From: Ophioderma brevispina
Taxonomy: Eukaryota; Echinodermata; Ophiuroidea; Amphilepidida; Ophiodermatidae
Length of the DNA stretch: 64,000 nucleotides
Direction of reading: 5' to 3'
Assembly (NCBI GenBank): GCA_023653785.1
Contig: JAMKCH010002883.1
Location: 211,501-275,500 of the forward strand
Made by a program: the position numbers and the translations under genes. The notes under the pieces were generated by a model. It saw nothing but the letters and a program-made list of their open reading frames with translations. It searched no databases and was not told where the DNA came from. Below are positions 55,411 to 64,000 of the stretch, in pieces; position 1 is the stretch's first letter; the number at the start of each line of letters is the position of its first letter.

Positions 55411-58400
55411 AACATAAGAATTTCCACGTTTCAGTTCACGCATTGCGTATGACTACACGTTCATATTGTTATGAAGCTAATTGATTATACATGTATTGTC
55501 CAATATTCCTCGACTATGCACTAATGACCGCCGTTCTCAAATACACGAAGCGGTCCATTTTGCTTGTTCTCATACACGTATCATATGTCTATATCAGATT
55601 ATATATCTTTCAAAATTTGAACCTAATCTCGCCACTAACCTCATAAAGCTACGCCTAGTATTATTAAAACGATTTAGTTGAAGGATGCTCCCACGATCCT
55701 GTGTCAACATGACTATTTGCTTGTTCATTGGGGGTATGCCATTGTTCATATGATTCTGCATTATGCACACAACTTTAAAAAACAGTTCTTGATTTGATGA
55801 ACGATGTCTCTTTCAATAGATAAGACAAAGTTGCGAAGATGAACCCATTTGTAGATTTTTGGAATGTATTTGAAAATCACAAGTTGTTTTTCCTTATAAA
55901 GCTGTTCTACTTTATTATTAGAATGGATTGTAACAAAAGTAAAAAAGATGGTAAGAAAACCAGTTTGGTAGCCAAATCAAATTTCACTTCATTTTATCGG
56001 ACCTGGCATCCAATAAACACATACCATTTTCAACAATTTATTTTCATCAAGGCGCTTTTTCTTTTTCTCTCAACTTTAATAAACACTCTCGGCAATAGAT
56101 CACGTCTTCTGGTAAGCCATGAGGTATGTGCTACGTACATAAGCTATCCCGAGACACCTGTATTGACATGAGTTAATCTGAGATGTGAGGGTTCTAACAT
56201 AAACTTATCAATTTTTTTTATTGTTTACTTCAAATCCCCTACCAATATATTTCCCTCAAGAGAATGTGCTTGGCACCTGCTTATTTATGTTAACCTCTAA
56301 GTGGCTAATGATTTGAATTGAAAACTTTGTTGAATGATGTAGATTTATGAATTTTATTTCAGGTTTGCCATTGCTGCATACGGATATTTCTTATCACCTT
56401 TTACTATCATATTTCCTAAACATCTGGCAAATAATCGGTAAGTCAACAAAATGTCAAAATTATGCATTCTAAATCTAATATGCAAATCATACAAACTGTA
56501 GCAAATCAGGAGTCAATACAGGATTATTCGTAATGGATCGTTGAAAAACATACCTACATATTCTGGAAAACGGTGATATTTGGAAGATTACTTCAAGTTA
56601 TAAAAAAAAAATCATCTGACAATACTGTAAAATCCATTGAGCCTCTCTCTTCGCTATTGACAAACATTGGTGTATGTATTGTGAATTAATTTGAGATAAA
56701 GTAAAGGTGCTTCGTCATAACATCATATGTACACTTCACTTTCAAAATGGAATAAAAGGATGATGATCGTTAACCGTATTGTAGAGCATAAAACAAATGC
56801 TTTAGAGAAAACCAAATTGCAGGGAACCGTTTCGTTTCATGTTAAAATCCGCTTCATTTTCCAATATTTATATCATTGTTAGTTTTGATTTAATAAATAT
56901 GTATTTCGACAGCAATTTCGCCGGTCTCAGCTTGAGCCTTGCGTCACCTCTTTTGTCATTAGCTAATCAGAACCAATATGCAAATGAGGCGGTACATTTG
57001 TCAATGGACAAAACGTACATGCTTAATATTTGTGTCCATCACTAGCCATACCAAGTTTAACTTGAACCGGTCATACGTTCTGTCAGAGAAGCGGAGGAAG
57101 GTTTACCTTTTCGGTTGATGAGAATTGGCTGTTGACGAGAAACATAATACATACATACATCCGGACAGGGTGACAACTGAATTAGTTGCCCTTCCAGCTA
57201 TAGCTAGCGGCCCACAAAATCCTGTTTTTGATAATCAATTTTCCTTGGAAGTACAGGACGATAGTAGCAACGAGTTGTGTCTTAACATGGACGCATGTCT
57301 CCTCGTTGCGCGGTAGGAATTTCGCCCTAGGGACACTGCACGAAGAATTTGAGAAGGTGCCGATTCCAACATGGGACATTATATCAAATTTTTTACTCCA
57401 AATCCCCCCACTAATAATCTTAAAATCTCATTGGAACCACGTTGTAATTTTACATTATGGGGGGGCATGCTATAGAAAAGTCTTTACCTTATGTTTGACT
57501 GGATGTAGATATATATGTGAAGTTTCTCTAAAACATTTCACTTTTTTTTTTATGGCCCATGTCTTTCAAAAAACGCTATGTTTTTACAAATCACTGTATG
57601 ATTTTCGTTTTCATTGATGCTTCGAAAATCTTAATATACTAATCCTTTTATACAATTCGGGAGAAATTAAAAATCCTATGCACCGAACAAAATAACGGAT
57701 GGGCACCAAAAAAGTTTAATACGAAAATGTTTATTAGTATTATATCTGAGAGGAGAGGCAATGATGGGCAAAGACGACGAAAAGTGGTCGAAGACGATAA
57801 GAGATCAAAAACAAATGTTGGATTATTTTCATAGCGACGCGATATTAATCAACTGAAATACGGAAAAAAGGCTATAAAATATAGAATAGTTATAATAAAA
57901 AGTAGTATTAGAATACAAAATAAGAATATAAAATACAAATTTTTCAAAGTAATACTAGGAATAGAAATTGATATTTATTTCAAACAGAGCGCTGCGGTAT
58001 TGCTGCTATGTTTCCTTTGGTCTTGTTTTACATGTTTAAAATATTGACTTAAAATGTAATGATTGATATTGGTAGAAGGTTTGGGGCGTTTGCGGCCGGC
58101 GGTGTCTAACAGTATCAAGGCCCGTTTTTTCTACCACCACGAATGCAACACACACACGAAAGGTAGTATATGACGTTGCTCATCTTAAAATCAAACAAAA
58201 CTTCATCGAATTCCAATAATTATAGTTGGATATAACCGATGCTGTGATTAATGCCTTAGGGGATACAACTTTTACCGTTACGAAAGATGAAATACATTGT
58301 TCCATTTACCGAACCGAAACAATATTAGGAAGTTTGTTTACAAATGGGTATTATACACCTCTCAGATGACAGTACACATTACGTATTTTCAAATGACACA

Positions 58401-60594
58401 GAAAAAAAGTTTCAAATACTAAAGTACGGGGTATTTCTAGTTCACATACATTCTGTGTGCATAAAAAATCGGACAGCGGCAAGAGAAAAATATTCAGAGG
58501 CCTTTTCAATACGGATATATTATATACGAGCATGTCTCTTAGGTACCAATGTTACTCCAATATGGGTTCCCTTAAGTTAGAGTTACCAAAAGTAGTAGGT
58601 CAAGTCAGAGGACCAATTCCGTTCATGATGATTACATACAGTCATGGGAATTGCTTAAGATTCAACGATAAAATGCTTCGTTTGGTGTACCCGCCATTTC
58701 ACATCCATTGGAACAACAGGAAGAAATCTATTTCATGACAATTGGGCATACAAAACGGAACAACAATATTGTTTTTAACCGATTTCAGTAGTGTATATAC
58801 TACGTCACAGGCGCAAAATGACTAGCACCTGACTATCCACCGCAAAAAAGGTAGGCAGCGGGTTATTTGTGTTGTTAGATCTAGGAGCAATTCCCACTAA
58901 ACACAAAACGGAGTGGTCTATATGTTATTTCTGAAAAAGTGGCAAAAAATGGCATTAGGGATTTTAGGGGATTTATAAAATTTTTATATCTGCAACTCAC
59001 CGACAATCAAGACTCCATTTCAAGAAAGGGCGAAATGTGAAATCTGGATAGAAGCAAACCTTTAAGCAGATAGCTCTCTGGTGAATTACTCTTTGAGTTG
59101 TTTATTTCAATTAAAGACTAATTAAGTTGAAAATAAACACTTTAAACAGTTTATTTAATCTTTAAAAGTGGCATTTCATATTAAATTAGACACCCAATAA
59201 TAACAGTGGTTATGACGCAGTTATAATGAATATGAGTGTCTCCATGACCAGAGTGTCCTAGCCTCCATGACAACATGTACCGTGATCTTGTAGACGAGAT
59301 ACTGTGCTGAAAACAATGATAAGAGCAGCCCACAATGGAGACCACAATAGGAGATGGGTGGTACGTTACACGGACACTGTATTTCATTACACTTGGACAA
59401 AATTATAGCATTTGAAACATTCGCTAAAGCTAAGATAAATTTGACCACTTATGAACCCTCGTCTAAAGTGCAATGAAAACACGGTTAAACCGCCATAAAC
59501 TGCCGACAAATGGCGGGTGAGTTTTTTGAAACACCCCTAATGTTTTGTGTATATCTTCCTAAATATCCAGTATAGGGCCAACAGAAAGTATTTAAGAAAA
59601 GTAAATTACCACGAGAAACCCAAAGGACAATTTTGTTAAAATCTGTTTCACAAGCCGACACAATTCTCCAGGAGCGGGTTTTCGCACCAATTTATTAAAA
59701 ACTTTAAACTATGTATGCAGAAAACTGTAAGCATCAATACCGCAAACCCATTTATATTTCATACTAAAGGTTTGTGGCACAAATCAGATTTAGCGTGCAA
59801 GCGATCGCCAACATGCAAGACGAAAAACAACATTTCCGAAACGAAACATCTCATCAACCCTTCTAGGCACAAAACATCACATATGGGATTGTTCCAAAGT
59901 GTTTCAACAACCAGGACGTTGACAACATTACCATAGATTGGCCCATACGAGACGCCATTAATTACCCCTGGCTATAAACCACACCCTCGCGGTGTTGGAC
60001 GGGCTTCCACGCCTTATAGATCTGGAATTAATTTTTCATAGGCTAACGGTCAGGCCTTGCACCTGGGTGCGTGAAAGCGAATGATCACAAAATGGCCAAA
60101 TAAATATTTGCACAAAGTGTCGTGAAAGTCGATAGAAGTGGACATATAGCGTGATCTGACTGCAGGGCGAAAGCTACCATTAAAATCGTGACCGTTATAT
60201 CATATGATATCAAACTTGATCTCAACACGGTGATTAGATTCAAATGGTGTTCTTCTTCCACTGATCCCAATACAAACGAATTCAAGACAATAAAAACACT
60301 ACAATAAAAATACAAAAAAACATCAAGTAACAGATAAAATACATAATATTGAATTCAAGCCAATACATGCATTGAAAAGCATTTACATCCATCTCACGAG
60401 ATTGAGTAAAGAAAAGAAAAACACTAGAATAAGAAGAACAATACCGTTACACAAAGAGATGTTACAACTCAAGTGTAAACAAGGTGGTAGTCAGTAATTT
60501 GAAATTTTGAAAATGACAGATGATGATAAAATATCTTGGCAATCATTAAATACCAGTTCATTTTTTCCTTGCGGAAATGCTAGGAGAGCGTTGC
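55411..60594. other. AT-rich non-coding stretch with two repeat relics
   Basis: No gene recognised. About 56925-57100 is a single copy of the octamer/CCAAT unit seen at 38.8-39.6 kb (GCTAATCAGAACCAATATGC, then AAATGAGGC, then CATACCAAGTTTAAC). About 58866-58980 resembles 51790-51905. Other frames (for example 55839-56171 and 58457-58738) show no motif. Confidence 0.4.
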
Positions 60595-61165
60595 ACAAGT
60601 GAATCAACCTTTGTATCTCTCTCTTCTTGGTATAGGGGCAGAGCAGCTAATTGGTGACGTTGGTAGAGCCGATCACTGTGATTGGTGGGGGTTTGAGATA
60701 TCTAGGTACACCGGTGGACGAAAGGTAGGGTACTCATTGAGAATGGGATCCGCAGTCTGTGATGGAAAGTCACATTGGCAGGCTGGAGATGATCGCAGCC
60801 CACATCAGTGCATAATATAGCTATTGAAACGACCGACTACTGTGCGAATCCTGCTCAAGGTGACTCATTCCTTACGTGGAAGATTGCTACCTGGTGGGAG
60901 TTCTGTCATAGGTGTGATAGTGAATTGGTCTGGTCTTGGAGTATCTAGCCAGCCAGTGTTCCATGTCTGTAAGATGTTGAATGGGGAGCTGGAGAGTTTA
61001 GCAGCGTGTCGACAGAAGGGTCGACGAGAGCGCAGTCTCTGTCTGCCGAGCTGGTGTGATTCTTTGACAGTGTTATGCAGCAGGTGCATGTTGTCCAACA
61101 GAGCCTTATTCACCAGTTTATTCACCTTTGTATCTTGAATCAATCTTTGTATTGATCTTTTAAGA
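60595..61165 (-). pseudogene. Jockey-like non-LTR retrotransposon, ORF2 C-terminal end (decayed)
   Basis: Minus strand, 61165 to 60595. An open stretch (60865-61143) ends with ELPPGSNLPRKE. In another frame follow TLSRIRT.VGRFNSY (about 60810-60855), a Cys/His-type knuckle CQCDFPSQTADPILNE (about 60735-60790) and PTFRPPVYLD (about 60700). This is the terminal region after the RT domain in Jockey-type elements, where CxC..QT..HI..C is the usual knuckle; here the expected His and last Cys read Pro and Tyr, so it is degraded. RT motifs are absent and the fragment is 5'-truncated near 61165. Its composition is GC-richer than the flanks. Confidence 0.75.
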
Positions 61166-62279
61166 GATTTGTTCTTGGGTTTTTGAATTATATTGTCGTA
61201 TGTGACTCATATCTGGAACCACCTGCAATCATTCCTGTTTTGCAATTTATTTTTTCGCTTCAGAGTTTAAAATTAAACTCACTAATTACCTCTGATGCAC
61301 CATCTTAATTCTTCAACTAATGACAACTGTTTATAAAGCATCCAGAATTTGTTGTAAGGCAAAAAACCCAAGTTTGTCTCAGAAGAAATATGAAAAAACG
61401 CAATGCGATATGCGGTTTTTTTTTTGAAAAATTCTAATGCGAAATGCGGGTTTTTTTAATGCATTTTTGATGATCACTTTTTTTCAGTTTTCCCAGCCGC
61501 TCGTGGCCGACTTTGCATTTTTCTGAAATTTAAAAAAAAAAATGTTAAGTGAGTAAAACCTAAAACAAATATGCGGTCAAAACCATTAAAAAAAAAAAAT
61601 GCGCGCGGTTCTTCTGAACAAACTTTTTTTCTTGGCCTACATGAATCGAAGCTATTCAGCGTTGTCAATAGCATGCACGACGAAGTCATTATTGAAGTAA
61701 TATGCCGGAAACATCACACCACCAAGCAAATGAAAGAAACAAAACTGAAAAATTCCGCTATGGAATTTCCTATGAAAACCACATTTAATATGGGTTGGAC
61801 CGCAAACACACAAAACAAGATGTTGACTTTCTTAACCCCTTTATAGATTTATAATCAAATATTATAGGTGGAAAGGATGCCTTAAGAAAAAGACAAGGAA
61901 GGGTAATGATAGAAATTAGGAGATTTTAATTAATATCAGTAGGCGTTGAAATGACGGGGAACTTATCCTAGGTGATAATAGGGTTAGTTGTAACGAACGT
62001 TAAGCTTGTAACTAGGCTGGTAAATAGGGTAAAGGTGTGATAGGACTAAGCTTGGAACTAGGAATAAAGTTTATGTTGTTATGAAACAAAGATTATGACC
62101 ATGCCATGATTACAGATCTTGCAAATGTATTAATGATATTAAAGCGTGTCAAATGCAAATGATTTAAATTGAAAAGAGGACAAAACTGAGTTATTCAGTC
62201 ACATCTCGCTTCAGAAAACCGTCCATTAACCAGTATTAAAAATCGCCATGCTGCAATACAAAAATGTCAAGCGTGACGC
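61166..62279. other. AT-rich non-coding stretch
   Basis: ATGCGATATGCGG and ATGCGAAATGCGGG with T-runs lie near 61400-61455. The 91-codon plus frame 61571-61846 is Lys-rich and unrecognised. Confidence 0.4.
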
Positions 62280-62600
62280 AACTCGGTGTATACTTGGGAA
62301 AATGTCTCAGGCATTGTGCTATTTACATAAATAACATTTGTCGCTCTGCTTCTTTTGCTTTGTACAAGATAGGTAGCATAAGGAATTGCCTGATCTAAAA
62401 TCTACTGAAATCTTAGTCCACGCATTCATAACTTGTTGTATTGACCAATGCCTAGTTTATATATGTTGTCACAAATAGCTAAACTACAGCGAATTCAAAA
62501 TATGCTGCCAGATTTGTACTCGTACTTTCTGTGAACTATTACACCAGTTCTCAAAAAATTTCATTGGCCTGCCCGTGGGGTTTCCGCATATTAGGGCTGC
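62280..62600 (+). pseudogene. CR1/L2-like non-LTR retrotransposon, RT C-terminal (thumb) fragment
   Basis: Plus strand, several frames. Visible blocks in order: LGVYLGK (about 62283-62305), INNICRSASFALYKIG (about 62330-62380), TEILVHAFITCCID (about 62405-62447), AKLQRIQNM (62478-62504) and TPVLKKFHWP (62540-62569). These follow the usual order of the segment after the YADD motif in CR1/L2-type RTs, where the usual text is NNICR, LQRIQN and LKxLHWLP. No catalytic motif, endonuclease or N-terminal half is present. Frame changes show that it is inactive. The 67-codon frame 62575-62778 is downstream and unrelated. Confidence 0.82.
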
Positions 62601-64000
62601 TGCAGATGAAATGTCGAGATCAAGAAACGTTAAAAGTTGGTTACATGTTGCGTTTTTGATAGAAATCAGTTCAGAAGAGTCCAAAGGCTCACCAGATGAT
62701 TTTTACAAAAAATTTACACTTGTAGTTTTTAAACAATTGCACAATTGGCATAAAATTTGCATAAATTTTGTTCTCTGAATGATGCTTTATAAAAACCTTA
62801 TAAATCGAGAAGTAAATCTCACATCACTATGTGTTTGTGCATTTGTAGAGGACATTTTGTTACATTGATACAGTAACTAAAATATATAGATATATCACCA
62901 AAAAAAACAAAAAAAACATACATAGTTATGTTTTTTCTTGATTTTTCATATTTTTAAAATGACTTACTTAATATTGTCACCATTTACTGCCTTTATTATC
63001 ACCAATTTAAGCAAATATATGAACAATTATACATTTGTACATCTGTTTTATTCCACCAAACCAAAAATTGGACTATAGCATCCAGAAAATGTAAAATATG
63101 AATGAATTTACAAGACATCATGAGACGCTTCAGTACCGCACACTCGTATTCGCTGCATTGTCTGCACGGCAAACTGCACCATTGTTATAGTGAGCGTATA
63201 TCACAGTGCGGATGGTGGCCTACGACACATATCAAAACAGTGTTTTTTTAGAATGTTCAAGGCCAGTCTTCTCTGGTGAATTATATTTGCAAAGAACATT
63301 AAAAACAATAAGGTATAGTTTGCATAAAATTTATTTATTACACTGTATCTGTGTACTACATAAGTGTGAAAGCGCGCGGTCTTCGGTCTCCCATCATTGA
63401 AATTTGGTAGTAAAAAAAATAAATTTAGCTCGTCGGAAAGTCCGGGTTTTGCACATTAATATTTAGAGATAATAATCTACACATTGCATTAAATAGAGGT
63501 TTTTCATAATTCTAATTTTCCTTTAACACCTTCCCGTTTTGATTATACGTCTTTTCCTTATAAGAATGTGTAATGTGTTTCTGTGAATGTTTCTTTTCAT
63601 CTCCTCGATCTTCATTATGTATCTTTTTTCTCTCTCTTTCAGGGAAGTAGAGTAACAGGGGTGGGGTCTCAAAATTTTCCCGGTATTTAATATTTTGGCC
63701 CGGCGAAATGGCAGGCTCTTCAATTTCAATTTTGTTCGTGAAGGGGCAAGGACGTGTTAGACACGGAGGAGCCCAGGCAATGTTTTAACATCATGTGCAT
63801 TCAACTTCCCCTCTTCATTTCTTCACTTTTATTCTTTTTTTCGGTTCGGCTGAGCACAACTTCTTTGTCAGACCCGTTTGGGGGGCAATGTGACCCCTTC
63901 CACCGGCTGTTTACGATACCGCTTCTGTGGTCCTCTCCCCTCTCTCACTTCTCTCTCGGGTTCTCTCTATCAAGTCTGACGATACATCATTCTTGTTTTC
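62601..64000. other. AT-rich non-coding stretch
   Basis: No gene recognised. Pyrimidine-rich text near 63610-63640 and 63930-63970 is low complexity. An octamer ATGCAAAT also occurs just upstream, at about 62155. Confidence 0.4.

Noticed and set aside
1..64000. Intact host protein-coding gene, rRNA operon or tRNA cluster
   Set aside because: None could be supported; all recognisable coding signals belong to retroelement remnants, and I saw no tRNA or rRNA signature.

Overview
This looks like nuclear DNA of an animal, most likely a marine invertebrate (an invertebrate deuterostome would fit, but that is inference). It is AT-rich and rich in microsatellites, MITE-like inverted repeats and several different retroelement remnants. 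There is no prokaryotic gene organisation, no rRNA or tRNA gene, and no open reading frame that I recognise as an intact host protein. Every coding signal I recognise comes from a decayed retroelement. The three longest open frames (174, 164 and 153 codons) are an unrecognised minus-strand frame at 39.8-40.3 kb and two frames over the Penelope-like fragment.

Layout. 1.9-2.9 kb (minus strand): a 5'-truncated Penelope-like element with a GIY-YIG endonuclease region, followed downstream by a hammerhead-ribozyme-like motif. 8.9-9.2 kb: first copy of a TTAA-flanked MITE. 11.2-11.9 kb: a ~115-bp tandem repeat organised in trimers. 12.3-13.4 kb: a block full of ACGCGT palindromes. 19.3-20.2 kb (minus): a Jockey-like reverse transcriptase (RT) remnant. 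21.0 kb: a small TA-flanked MITE. 24.2-25.2 kb: a long-TIR element. 26.4-33.6 kb: a 118-bp satellite interrupted twice by the same RT fragment, giving a ~2.7-kb macrosatellite period, and once by a 926-bp TIR transposon. 34.4-34.8 kb: second TTAA MITE. 36.2 kb: a perfect 44-bp inverted repeat. 37.2-41.9 kb: a 4.7-kb interval bounded by long TIRs of TACAGG..TGTCCC type, containing an octamer/CCAAT tandem array and a TGACCT cluster. 45.1-46.0 kb: a fold-back element with ~180-bp arms. 46.1-47.1 and 50.2-51.2 kb: two inverted copies of a ~1-kb repeat around a Jockey-like pseudogene at 47.9-49.9 kb. 60.6-61.2 kb (minus) and 62.3-62.6 kb (plus): two more RT C-terminal fragments.

Sequence quality is uneven. 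From about 26.4 to 32.0 kb the repeat copies differ mainly by indels, while the units at 32.1-32.6 kb are clean. That pattern suggests an unpolished long-read stretch. Several frameshifts in the pseudogenes may therefore be assembly errors, not true mutations.

The most interesting items are the hammerhead-like motif tied to the Penelope-like fragment, the retroelement-bearing macrosatellite with its nested transposon, the ACGCGT block, and the octamer/CCAAT array inside the 4.7-kb TIR interval.
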